Position numbers and translations under genes: made by a program. A stretch of 64,000 bases of DNA from JANSXG01 sp024743075 (GTDB lineage: Bacteria > Planctomycetota > Phycisphaerae > Phycisphaerales > UBA1924). The stretch lies in NCBI GenBank assembly GCA_042140185.1, contig CP159477.1, positions 2,542,001 through 2,606,000 on the forward strand. The letters run 5' to 3'. This document shows, one piece after another, positions 1 to 9,494 of the stretch. The number at the start of each line of letters is the position of its first letter. Within the stretch, counting starts at the first letter, position 1. The notes under the pieces are model-generated. The model saw nothing but the letters and a program-made list of their open reading frames with translations. It did no database searches and had not been told where the DNA came from.

Positions 1-1512
<1,512 letters not shown>

Positions 1513-1537
<25 letters not shown>

Positions 1538-2400
1538 ACCACCGTTCTTCCCGTCGTCCCGGAACCGATGACCTGCTTCTCCGCATACTCGGGCGCGACA
1601 TGGTCGAGGCGCATCGCGAGGCGATGGAGGTTGCATGTCGGCACCGCCGGGAACAGGTGGTGTTCCAAGTGATAGAACATGCTGTAGCTCACGACGTTGC
1701 GCAGCCAACCGCGCTGCGTGCGAGCGATCTGACCGTGGTGGTCGCAGCCGTGGTGAACCGTCCACACCGCGAAAAAGGCGGTGAGGCATTGACCGGCGAG
1801 CATCGCCGCGAGATGCCAGCGTAGGGCCACCGGCGCGTCCGGCATCACGCAGGAACCGATAAGGACCACCATGACCCCGAGTTCCGCGGCGATCCAGCGG
1901 CGCTTCACGGAGCCACCGATTCGCCACGCTGAGGCGTGAAGACGCAGAGGGAACACAGGGCCCTCCAGCAGCACACGCCAAACGGGTTTTCCGATGTGTG
2001 ACGCCTCGATGTCGCCTTCGTCGAGACAGTGCCGATGGTGGTGCAGGTGCGTCACCTGAACCGCGTGCATGCTCGCCAGCATCGCCGGGCTGAGCACGAA
2101 CAGCACCAGATCCTGCCACCGACGCCCGCCCCCGAGCGCGTAGTGCTGGCAGTTGTGGCTCAGGCGCAGACCGGTCAGGAAGAAGAAGAACGAGCCGATC
2201 GCTCCGACTACGGGCGCATCGAGTGCGTACGAGCCGATCGAGAACACCAGCCAGGGCACCGGGAGGGTGGCCTCGTAGAGCCGCTTGTACACCGAGATCT
2301 CCACGAGATCCCTCCACTGCACGGCCCTGAGGCGTGGGTCACGCCCGAGCATTGTCTTCGGCGAGCGGGTCGGCCCGGCGATCGTGGAAGCGGCATGCAT
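1513..2400 (-). CDS. membrane fatty-acid desaturase-like protein
   Basis: Integral-membrane di-iron desaturase/hydroxylase family protein of 295 residues. The three histidine clusters are present in order: HNCQH near residue 82, HLHHHRH near residue 120, and HLEHHLFP near residue 250, with hydrophobic segments between them (for example VVGAIGSFFFFLTGLRLS). These residues bind the two irons that activate O2 to desaturate or hydroxylate an acyl chain. The ATG at 2400 follows GGAGGG at a good distance. A perfect long inverted repeat lies 18 bases upstream of the start, so repression by a dimeric regulator is likely. The substrate (acyl lipid, acyl-CoA or another lipid) cannot be told from sequence. 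Confidence 0.85.
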
Positions 2401-2418
2401 GGCACCCTCCAGTGCTAT

Positions 2419-2456
2419 TGTTCAATAGTTTCAATATATCTTGAAACTATTGAACA
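2419..2456. promoter_or_regulatory. perfect 16-bp inverted repeat, probable operator of the desaturase gene
   Basis: Arms TGTTCAATAGTTTCAA (2419-2434) and TTGAAACTATTGAACA (2441-2456) are exact reverse complements around the 6-bp spacer TATATC. Each arm holds two TTCAAT/TTCAA half-sites in tandem, giving four half-sites in all. It lies between the desaturase start and the decarboxylase operon end, in a very AT-rich island. The length and symmetry fit a TetR- or MarR-type operator bound by two dimers. No T-run follows, so a terminator is unlikely. Confidence 0.7.
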
Positions 2457-2501
2457 TGCAACATCCCACGCCGAGCATTCGATGGAGTTTGCGGAGGGGG
2501 C

Positions 2502-3909
2502 TCAGAGGGCGTTGTCGCCGTCCGGGAGCGTCATCGCGACCTCGACGAGGTTGTCGAAGAAGTCGTCGAGGTCTGCTTCGTCGACGTCGGCGTTCACGAA
2601 CGCCGCGCGGATGACGCGCCGTCCATCAACGATGCCGAAGCCGACCAGTGACTTCTGCTGCTGGCGTAGCGTCTCGCAGATGAGGTCGCTGGGCTTGCCA
2701 GTGACCTCGAAGCAGACGTTGACCGATTCGGGTTCCTTGCTGAGCGTGCAGCGCGGGTCCTTCTTCACGCGCTCGGCGAACGACCGCGCGAGGTCGTAGA
2801 GCCGATCGATCTTGCGCATAGCCCTCGTCGCCGAGGTGCTGCCACGCCGCCCAGAGTTTGAGGCAGTCGTTGCGACGGCCGCACTGCATGGACTTCACGC
2901 CGTGGTTCAACTCGTCCTCATCGGACTGGAACAGATAACTCGCCGACTCACTGAAGTGCTTGCGCAGCAGCCCCTTGTTCTTGGTCAGGATCACCGAACA
3001 GCTCAGCGGAACGCCCATCATCTTGTGTGCATCCCAGGTGAACGAGTCGCTCCGCTCCGAACCCTTGAGGTGGTCGCGGTGCTTGGCCGAGAGGGCGGTC
3101 GAACCGCCGAACGCGCCGTCCACGTGGAACCAGATGCCGAACTCCTCGGCGACATCGGCGATCTCGTCGAGCGGGTCGTAGGCGCCGAGCACGGTCGTGC
3201 CGCAGGTCGCGTTGATGCAGAACGGCTTGGCGCCCTCTTCGATGTCCCGCTTGATCGCGTCTCGCAGCGCGTCCGCACGCATGCGTCCCCGTTCGTCGGT
3301 CGCGACCTTTCGGAGCGACCTGCGCCCGAGGCCGAGCATGGCCAGGTTCTTCGCGATCGAGTAGTGATCGAGTTCGGAGCTGTAGAGCGTGAGCCAGGAC
3401 CCGTCGTGCCCGTCCTGCTGGCATCGCTCGTTGAACTCGTTGCGCGCGATCATGATGCCGGCGAAGTTCGAGAGCGATCCGCCCGGCGTGAAGATGCCCT
3501 CACCGTCGTCGTAGCCCACCTTGCGTCCCATGTGCTCGCCGAGTTCCTTCTCGATCAGCACGTGCGGGCCAGCCGCCTTGTAGGTGTACATCGAGGAGTT
3601 GAGCAGCACCGCGACGATCTCCGCGGCAGACGCGATGTCGTGCCGACCGGCGAAGAGCTGGTTGAAAAATCGGCGCGAAGCGGTTCGGGGCGTGGCCAGC
3701 GCGACATCCTCGAGCAGGTCCATCACGCGCTCGGGCGAACTCCCCTTCTCGGGGATCGCCAACTCGATCGCCCGGCGCATCTCCTCCGGCGTCCGGAACC
3801 GCGAAACCGGTGCGGTCTGCTCGGCCTCGAACAGCGCGTGGGCGAGTTCGATCAGACGCGGCGTGAGGGTCGACTGCTGCCCGGCCCCGGGCGTCGCGAA
3901 GGTCGTCAT
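2502..3909 (-). CDS. PLP-dependent decarboxylase, cysteine sulfinate/glutamate decarboxylase-like, frameshifted
   Basis: Group II PLP decarboxylase of about 469 residues. The PLP lysine sits in DAHKMMGVPLSCS near residue 300. The C-terminal part carries MQCGRRNDCLKLWAAW followed by the ESVNVCFE segment, which from memory resembles animal cysteine sulfinate decarboxylase and GAD. The frame breaks near 2817: the first frame reads DEGYAQDRSALRP, while the next frame continues KIDRLYDLARSFAERVKKDP to a normal C-terminus. One extra base or two missing bases would explain it. ATG at 3909 has GGAG seven bases upstream. It starts 31 bases after the cysteine dioxygenase gene, which supports cysteine sulfinate as substrate (product hypotaurine). 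Glutamate, aspartate or diaminobutyrate remain alternatives. Confidence 0.82.
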
Positions 3910-3940
3910 CAATTACTCCGAGATTCGTGGACCCGGCCGG

Positions 3941-4450
3941 TCAGGCGGTAACAACCGGACGGGGATAGGTGGTCATTCTCAGACGCGGCGAGTAGGCGTG
4001 CAGCGTAATCAGATCGCTATCCGTCTTGTTCGCCACATCGTGAATATCGCCGTCGTGCGCGGCGCAGATGTAGCCCTCGGGCATCTCGTGGCTCTCGACC
4101 GGGCGGACCTCTTTGCCCTCGCCGGTCAGTTCGAACAGCGTCTCCGTGCCCGTGCCTTCGATGACCCGGAACGCGCAGGCCGAGTGGCGATGGTCATGGA
4201 TCGGCGAGCGCTGACCCGGACGCCAGCACAGCAAAGCCAGGTCGAACCACTTCGACCGGGCGATGATGTTGCGCTTGTAGGTCCGCAGGCCGAAGTTGCA
4301 GAACGAGCCGAAGTCTTTCCGCCGCATGCGGGTGTGCTGGAGCAGGGATTCGAGTCGGCTCAGAGATGCGGGCTCAGTCAGTTGTTCGAGATAGTCCATC
4401 AGGGGCTGGAGGCCCTTGGGACAGTCGATCACGCTGGCATCTTCGGACAT
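3941..4450 (-). CDS. cysteine dioxygenase type I
   Basis: Cupin-fold iron enzyme that oxidises L-cysteine to cysteine sulfinate; 169 residues. All key mammalian CDO residues can be placed: Arg60 in YKRN, iron ligands His85 and His87 in IHDHRHS, Cys92 in SACAF, His137 in DIHDV, and Tyr153 in LHAYSP. The Cys and Tyr are at the positions that form the Cys-Tyr cofactor in eukaryotic CDO, where many bacterial homologues have Gly instead of Cys. The start MSEDAS at 4450 has GGTGGAGACC just upstream. The frame stays open to 4552, but that extension has no family similarity. Probably the first gene of an operon with the decarboxylase. Confidence 0.88.
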   Translation of the reverse strand: MSEDASVIDCPKGLQPLMDYLEQLTEPASLSRLESLLQHTRMRRKDFGSFCNFGLRTYKRNIIARSKWFDLALLCWRPGQRSPIHDHRHSACAFRVIEGTGTETLFELTGEGKEVRPVESHEMPEGYICAAHDGDIHDVANKTDSDLITLHAYSPRLRMTTYPRPVVTA

Positions 4451-4636
4451 GGTCTCCACCGTACGGGTTGAGGCGGCACTCCGATTGCGTCCGCCGGTCA
4501 CCCCGACCTTAGGCAGTTTGCCACGATTTTGCACGCGATTTCGCACACGCACGGCTTCTCACCGCACCCTTTCACGATCCAACATCCGCCGACAAACGCC
4601 CACTCAGCACGCCTTAACGCGGATTTCTAGGGGTTC

Positions 4637-4642
4637 ATTCTA
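4637..4642 (-). promoter_or_regulatory. possible -10 element for the cysteine dioxygenase operon
   Basis: TAGAAT on the minus strand lies in the gap between the CDO gene and the next gene. A transcript from here would have a leader of roughly 180 bases before the CDO start. No clear -35 is seen, so this is only a candidate. Confidence 0.25.
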
Positions 4643-4703
4643 GCATCGGACGGCACGACTCAGGGCGCACCGCGAATCCGAGATAACCCGGTCGGACGCA
4701 GAT

Positions 4704-5957
4704 TCACTCGTTGATATCGAAATGCATCGTCACTTCGCACGGTGCCGCCGGATAGTCGAGGTCAGCCCGGAACGCCCGGTAGTCGGGCGGCTCACCCCAC
4801 CCGGCCTTGGCGAGCGCATCACCGACCATGCGCGCATAAAAGGGGATACGCGTCGTCTGCAGAGTCGGTGGCTGGCCGAGGAACTGCGTCGGCGACGGCG
4901 CCATGAGCGGGCTGCGATGTTCGGCGCTCGTCGATCCCATCGGACGGTCTTCGAGCAGGCCGTGCACCCGCGTTTCGCGGCTCTCGAAGTGCGCGAGGTC
5001 ACGATGCAGCAAGAGGTCGAAGTGGACCCCCTCAACCGGAGTTCGGACCGTGAGGGTGTACCGGGCTTCGGTATTGTCCTCGGAGCGCCGGTAGGGCAAC
5101 GCGGCGCGATAGATCTCGCCGGTGACGCAAGTCAGGGCACCGCTCCGGCCGACCGGGCCGGGCGCGATCTGGTCGTAGACCCAGCCGTTGGAGCCGGTGA
5201 ACTGCTGCAGTTCGGGCAGCGGCTCCGAGCAGTACGCTGGGAACAGCGGCACCGTCGGTCCGGTTTTCCCGGCCGGGTCCAGTGGCTCGCGCTCGAACTG
5301 CAGCCCCTTGCCCGTATCGCTGGAGGCACGCAGGCGCCGGATGATCCACGGCACATCCGGGCGGAGACGCTCGAAATCGAGCAGGCCGGAGACCTGCACC
5401 GCGTCGAGCATGCCGTCGTTCGTCGCCGAGGGGCGCAGCGCGAGCATCAGGAACTGGACCCGCGCCCGAACGCCCCAGATCGCCGAGCCCGCCCGGTAGT
5501 AGGCCCGGCGCTCTTCGGATTCGATCCGTTCGTCGCGCCCGCCGGAAGCCAGCATCGCCTCGAACGAACGCCGGTCGCCGGCGTGCTGCTCCATAAAGGA
5601 CCGGAGGTCCCGGTCCGCTTGGCGGACGGCGTCGATCTGCTCGGCGTCGATGCCTCTCTTGCGGACCGCCTTGAGAAGGATCTCGACCCCCCCGCTCCCG
5701 GGCATGTGGCGTGCGGCGCCGGCGAGATCCTCATCCTCCATGAAGCGGACGACCTTCCACGCCAGCGTCTTGTCGAGGCCGAGTTCTCGCCCGACCTTCG
5801 TCGGACGCGCGCCGGATAGCCCGGCCTCGGCGAGAAGATCGACCAGCGCCGCCTGAACGGCCCGAACATGCTCCCCGGCGCTCGCGGCGAAGGGCTGCTG
5901 CTTTGGTTCGGCAGCCGAATCGGGCGGGGTCGTGGTCATGGATCGATTGTACAGCAC
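4704..5957 (-). CDS. uncharacterised protein with N-terminal HTH-like segment
   Basis: A protein of 417 residues not recognised as a known family. Residues 50-80 (RPTKVGRELGLDKTLAWKVV) look like a helix-turn-helix or winged-helix segment. The long remainder has no signal peptide, membrane segment or enzyme motif that I recognise. The GTG start at 5957 is preceded by GAGGAG nine bases upstream; an ATG at 5939 (MTTTPPD) is the alternative and has no such site. It is divergent from the PEP-CTERM-like gene at 6126, and the shared upstream region contains a palindrome. A regulator with a C-terminal ligand domain is a reasonable guess, no more. Confidence 0.6.
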   Translation of the reverse strand: MLYNRSMTTTPPDSAAEPKQQPFAASAGEHVRAVQAALVDLLAEAGLSGARPTKVGRELGLDKTLAWKVVRFMEDEDLAGAARHMPGSGGVEILLKAVRKRGIDAEQIDAVRQADRDLRSFMEQHAGDRRSFEAMLASGGRDERIESEERRAYYRAGSAIWGVRARVQFLMLALRPSATNDGMLDAVQVSGLLDFERLRPDVPWIIRRLRASSDTGKGLQFEREPLDPAGKTGPTVPLFPAYCSEPLPELQQFTGSNGWVYDQIAPGPVGRSGALTCVTGEIYRAALPYRRSEDNTEARYTLTVRTPVEGVHFDLLLHRDLAHFESRETRVHGLLEDRPMGSTSAEHRSPLMAPSPTQFLGQPPTLQTTRIPFYARMVGDALAKAGWGEPPDYRAFRADLDYPAAPCEVTMHFDINE

Positions 5958-6005
5958 CGGATAGGACTCCTCGCCGACAGTCTAGCACGCGGCATTGATC
6001 TTGTG

Positions 6006-6052
6006 AAATTTCTTTGGAGAAATTTTGACAGACTGCATCCCGGCGATATCCT
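6006..6052 (+). promoter_or_regulatory. promoter with overlapping palindrome upstream of the 6126 gene
   Basis: Consensus -35 TTGACA at 6025-6030 and TATCCT at 6047-6052, 16 bases apart, point towards the gene at 6126. AAATTTCT-TTGG-AGAAATTT (6006-6025) is a perfect 8-bp inverted repeat that touches the -35, a usual place for an operator. The HTH-like protein encoded divergently is an obvious candidate to bind it. Confidence 0.55.
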
Positions 6053-6125
6053 CTGCGTATCAACTGGCCAACCGGCGCTGGCGAACGGATCGCCACGCCC
6101 ATTCAAGATCCAGAGGAGCAGAGTC

Positions 6126-6815
6126 ATGAAACGTACCCTCACCACCCTCGGCGCTTTGGCGATCCTGGCCGGAGCCGCCCATGCCGGCGAGATCTCGCAG
6201 AGCGTGGATGTCAACATCACCCCTGATGCGCCGATCCAGGAGTTCGTCCTCAACGGCTTCGACACCATGGGCGGCAACCGCGTGCTCACAGGCGTTCGCT
6301 ACCAGCTCCAGACGAGCATGAGCGCCGAGTTCACCGTCCTGAACTACTCCGATTTCCCCATTCCTGCCGGTGAGTGGCAAGCCCTGCCGGGGTTCAGCAT
6401 GTTCTTCACCGCCGATGAGCCGGGTGGCGACGGCGAAGACTCGATCTTCGGAGGCATCGGAGGTATCGGCTTTGACCCCTTGACCGGCGATCTCCCGGCC
6501 GGGTCCGGCGACCCGATCTTCGGCGAGCCCGGTCGGCTGGAGTTCAGCGACACCGGGACTCTCGAATCGGACTTCCTGGACGACGGCGAGGTCGCGCGGA
6601 ACTTCTTCTCGACGCACGAGACCATCGCGTCCACGCTCGCGCCGTTCTCGTTCCCCGAGATCTTCGGCCCTCCCGGGGCGAACATCGCGCTCGAATCGCA
6701 GGTCACCCAGACCGGCACGCTGACGGTGATCTACGAGTTCACCGAGATCCCGGCTCCCGGTGCCGCGGCGCTCTTCGGTCTTGCCGGTCTTGGCGCGACC
6801 CGCCGTCGTCGTTGA
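6126..6815 (+). CDS. secreted protein with PEP-CTERM-like C-terminal anchor
   Basis: A protein of 229 residues with an N-terminal signal peptide (basic start, then LTTLGALAILAGAAHAG). Its C-terminal tail has the sorting-signal layout: an IPAPGAAAL motif, a short hydrophobic helix, then RRRR at the very end. Such tails are recognised by exosortase-type systems and removed. The middle is acidic and rich in Gly, Phe and Pro (for example FTADEPGGDGEDSIFGG) and matches no domain I know. ATG at 6126 follows GAGGAG. A strong terminator lies downstream. The function of the mature protein is unknown. Confidence 0.8.
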   Translation: MKRTLTTLGALAILAGAAHAGEISQSVDVNITPDAPIQEFVLNGFDTMGGNRVLTGVRYQLQTSMSAEFTVLNYSDFPIPAGEWQALPGFSMFFTADEPGGDGEDSIFGGIGGIGFDPLTGDLPAGSGDPIFGEPGRLEFSDTGTLESDFLDDGEVARNFFSTHETIASTLAPFSFPEIFGPPGANIALESQVTQTGTLTVIYEFTEIPAPGAAALFGLAGLGATRRRR

Positions 6816-6857
6816 GCGCGTGGGACCGCTGACATCCTCGACCTCCTCCCGGAGGAT

Positions 6858-6893
6858 GAGAAAGCCCGATCCCCAACCGGATCGGGCTTTCTC
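6858..6893. terminator. bidirectional rho-independent terminator
   Basis: GAGAAAGCCCGATCC (6858-6872) pairs with GGATCGGGCTTTCTC (6879-6893) around a 6-base loop. It lies between the converging genes ending at 6815 and 6915 and can serve both. Confidence 0.8.
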
Positions 6894-6914
6894 GTGCGCG
6901 GATCCGAAGCCGTC

Positions 6915-7709
6915 TCAGAAGCAGTTGCTGTTGAAACCGGCGAGCACGAGGTTCAGATCGGCGAGGTCGACGAATCCGTCGCCGTTGACGTCGCCGCAGC
7001 CGTTCTCGGTGCCGAAGGAGGCGAGCACGGCGTTGAGGTCGGCCAGATCGATGTAGCCGTCGTAGGTGACGTCCGCGCAGTCAGGGAGCGGCGTGGTCTC
7101 GACGAAGACCTCGTCCATGCCGTTGGCGAAGTCACCGTTGCCGAGCGGTGTGATGACGACCTTGGCGAGCGGCGTGCGCGAAACGAATCCGACGAACGCG
7201 AAGCCGGTGTTCGGCGCGTCGACGGAGACGATCAGTCGATCGTCATCGTCATAGCCGAGGACCCGGACCCAGTCGCCCTGCGCGTTGGTCTGCGCGAAAG
7301 CGTAGATGCGGTCCTCTTCGTTCTTCGGGCGGACGACCCAAGAGGACCCGAACGGACGCCCGTTGCCGAAGTTCTGCGTCCAGCGGCTGCCGAACGGCGC
7401 AGCGACGGTGGCCTGGATGATCGGGAGCGGTGCTTCGGAGCCGTCGGCGTACTCCGGCGCGAAGCGCCCCTCGTTCGCGGGCATCTCGCCGACCTCTTGT
7501 CCGCCGCCGTAGGACTCGAAGCCCTCGGCCTCGGCCACGACCCCGGTGAGGAGCTCGTAGCGGTCGACAAACGCCTCACGCGCAGCGTCGTAGGTGGCGT
7601 TGACCCCGACGTACTCGTCCACGCAAAAATTCGTGGGCTCACCCGCGATCGCGAGCGGCAGCATGACGCCGACGGCGAGGACCGACGTGGCCCGGTTCAG
7701 GTTTTTCAT
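6915..7709 (-). CDS. secreted protein with C-terminal dockerin-like domain
   Basis: A protein of 264 residues: signal peptide (MKNLNRATSVLAVGVMLPLAIAG), a body of about 190 residues with no recognised fold, and a C-terminal pair of calcium loops. The loops are DVTYDGYIDLADLNAVLASF and GDVNGDGFVDLADLNLVLAG, each followed by Phe-Gly or Phe-Asn and a Cys. This is the dockerin type I / EF-hand arrangement found on many planctomycete exoproteins. The ATG at 7709 follows GGGAGGAG; the frame runs further upstream without a signal peptide. Role of the body is unknown. Confidence 0.8.
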   Translation of the reverse strand: MKNLNRATSVLAVGVMLPLAIAGEPTNFCVDEYVGVNATYDAAREAFVDRYELLTGVVAEAEGFESYGGGQEVGEMPANEGRFAPEYADGSEAPLPIIQATVAAPFGSRWTQNFGNGRPFGSSWVVRPKNEEDRIYAFAQTNAQGDWVRVLGYDDDDRLIVSVDAPNTGFAFVGFVSRTPLAKVVITPLGNGDFANGMDEVFVETTPLPDCADVTYDGYIDLADLNAVLASFGTENGCGDVNGDGFVDLADLNLVLAGFNSNCF

Positions 7710-7780
7710 GGCTTCTCCTCCCGCCGGCTTCTCCCGGCTTGTCTCCTGCAATCAGGATACTGGCGGAGACCCTTACGGCA

Positions 7781-7811
7781 AGAAAAACGCCGCGTGTCGG
7801 ACTCGGCGTTT
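7781..7811 (-). terminator. rho-independent terminator
   Basis: AAACGCCG (7785-7792) and CGGCGTTT (7804-7811) form a hairpin. In the minus direction it is followed by a T-run, so it ends the transcript of the gene at 7861-9312. Confidence 0.65.
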
Positions 7812-7860
7812 GCTTGGGTGTTGAACTGGGCAAGATCGGCGCCGGCCGGCGGCGTCGTGG

Positions 7861-9312
7861 TCAGGGGCAAGACGAGCTGAAGCTGCTCAGGACCACGTTG
7901 AGGTCGGCCAGGTCGATGAACCCGTCGCCGGTGACATCGCCGCCCATTCCCGGGACCGTGCTGGAGCCGAACCCCGCGAGAACAGCGTTGAGGTCGGCGA
8001 GGTCGATCGTGCCGTTGCCGTCGGTGTCACCGACGCAGGGTTGATCAGTGCCGATGTCGGCGATGAATAGGCCGTTGACGTTCGTCTGCGTGCGCACCGC
8101 GAAGGCGAGCTTCGAGCCGTCCTCGGACAGCACGAACTTGAACTCCTGGTTGCCCATACCCTGGACCAGCTGCACCGTGTCCGTCCCCGCCGAGGTCATG
8201 ACCTCCGTCGCGTCGTGCACGACGATCGGGGTGCTGTTCACGACGACGCCCTGGCGGATGTCGTTCGGCACCGAAGGATTCCGCCACTGCGCGAAGTATG
8301 CGACATCCCCGTTGTCGGCGATGTAGAAGTTGTTTGCGGAGATCCGGGAGATGAAGAATCCTTCGTCGTTCACGACGGTCTCGCCCTCCGCCGCGACCAC
8401 GGTGCCCTCGCTGGTCGCGATGAACCCGGTGAACTCGCCGAAGCCCGGGATCTTGGTCTGCACCGCCCACACGCCGTTGTTGTTGATGTCCACGGAGCCA
8501 AACGAACGCAGCTCGCCGTACACCTCTCCGGGGATCGGCGACGGGTCCCCCTCGCGCAGCACGATCGAGCCGTTCAGAACCACGACGCTGTCGGTGTCGA
8601 AGCCCACGCCGGAGAGTTGAGCGAGGAACACGATGTCACCGGCGTTGTTGATCGCGAGCTGATCCGAGTTCGGCAAGAACGACGTGCTTGTCGGCAGGCC
8701 GTCGATCGGGTCGCCCGCGGTGTAGATCAACGTTTCCTCTCGCTCTTCACCGAGGTCGGTGATCTTCGCGAGCACGCTTCGATCCTGGAAGCCGCCGCCG
8801 GGCTGTGCCGCGCGGATCCTCGCGAAGATCAGCACGTCCCCGACGTCGTTCACATGCATGTCGAACACCCGTTCCCAAAACGATCCGGGCAGAAACTCGG
8901 TGAGTTGAACATCCTCGTCCGGGCGGAGCAGCCAGCGCGGCTCATCGTCGCCGGGTTTCCGCACGAGGATGCCCTCAGAGGACCGGACGTACAGTGTTCC
9001 ATCGCTTGCCAACTGTGAGCGGTGCGCCGCGCCGAAGATATCGCCGTCGTACTCGACGGCCTCGCCTGCGGCCGGGAAGATGGAACTGAAGGTGAATTCG
9101 CGGTTCGATCCGCCGATTTCCTCCGCAGAAACTGACCAGTCGCCGTCGCCGGTCACGCCGCCGAGCTGCACCGAGCTCGCGAACGGCAACCCGTTCGGAG
9201 AGAGTTCAGTGGTTTCAAACACCGACGCCGGCTGAGCGGCGGCGACTCCGACCGCTGCTCCAGCACCGAGTACGACTGACACAATGCTGCCCCTATGTGA
9301 TTCGCGGTTCAT
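7861..9312 (-). CDS. secreted repeat protein with C-terminal dockerin-like domain
   Basis: A protein of 483 residues with a signal peptide (GSIVSVVLGAGAAVGVAAAQ). The body has recurring segments of the type IN(N/D)xGDVxFxAxL, for example VNDVGDVLIFARIRA, INNAGDIVFLAQLSG and INNNGVWAVQTKIPG, spaced by about 50 residues. This pattern suggests a beta-propeller-like repeat fold. The tail is a dockerin-like pair (GDTDGNGTIDLADLNAVLAG and GDVTGDGFIDLADLNVVLSS). ATG at 9312 has AGGAG eight bases upstream. The gene at 31317 has the same architecture. Function unknown; extracellular or cell-surface role inferred. Confidence 0.8.
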   Translation of the reverse strand: MNRESHRGSIVSVVLGAGAAVGVAAAQPASVFETTELSPNGLPFASSVQLGGVTGDGDWSVSAEEIGGSNREFTFSSIFPAAGEAVEYDGDIFGAAHRSQLASDGTLYVRSSEGILVRKPGDDEPRWLLRPDEDVQLTEFLPGSFWERVFDMHVNDVGDVLIFARIRAAQPGGGFQDRSVLAKITDLGEEREETLIYTAGDPIDGLPTSTSFLPNSDQLAINNAGDIVFLAQLSGVGFDTDSVVVLNGSIVLREGDPSPIPGEVYGELRSFGSVDINNNGVWAVQTKIPGFGEFTGFIATSEGTVVAAEGETVVNDEGFFISRISANNFYIADNGDVAYFAQWRNPSVPNDIRQGVVVNSTPIVVHDATEVMTSAGTDTVQLVQGMGNQEFKFVLSEDGSKLAFAVRTQTNVNGLFIADIGTDQPCVGDTDGNGTIDLADLNAVLAGFGSSTVPGMGGDVTGDGFIDLADLNVVLSSFSSSCP

Positions 9313-9438
9313 CTGCGTGCTCCTGATGTCGGATTCTGCCGAGCGATCGGTCTTTCGAGATTGGCCGCACGAAGACACAGCCTGCGGCCAGATGTGTAGA
9401 ACCGCGTGAAGGGGAGACAGATTGCGCCGCGCGAAACG

Positions 9439-9467
9439 AAAAAACGCCGCGTCTGATGACGCGGCGT
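9439..9467 (-). terminator. rho-independent terminator of atpD
   Basis: ACGCCGCGTC (9444-9453) and GACGCGGCGT (9458-9467) pair around a 4-base loop. Six T residues follow in the minus direction. It sits directly after the atpD stop codon. Confidence 0.85.
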
Positions 9468-9494
9468 CTGTTGAATCTCGGACTCGATCGCGGA

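Noticed and set aside
4451..4552. N-terminal extension of the cysteine dioxygenase
   Set aside because: The extra 34 residues are basic and unlike the family, and the internal ATG at 4450 has a good ribosome site.
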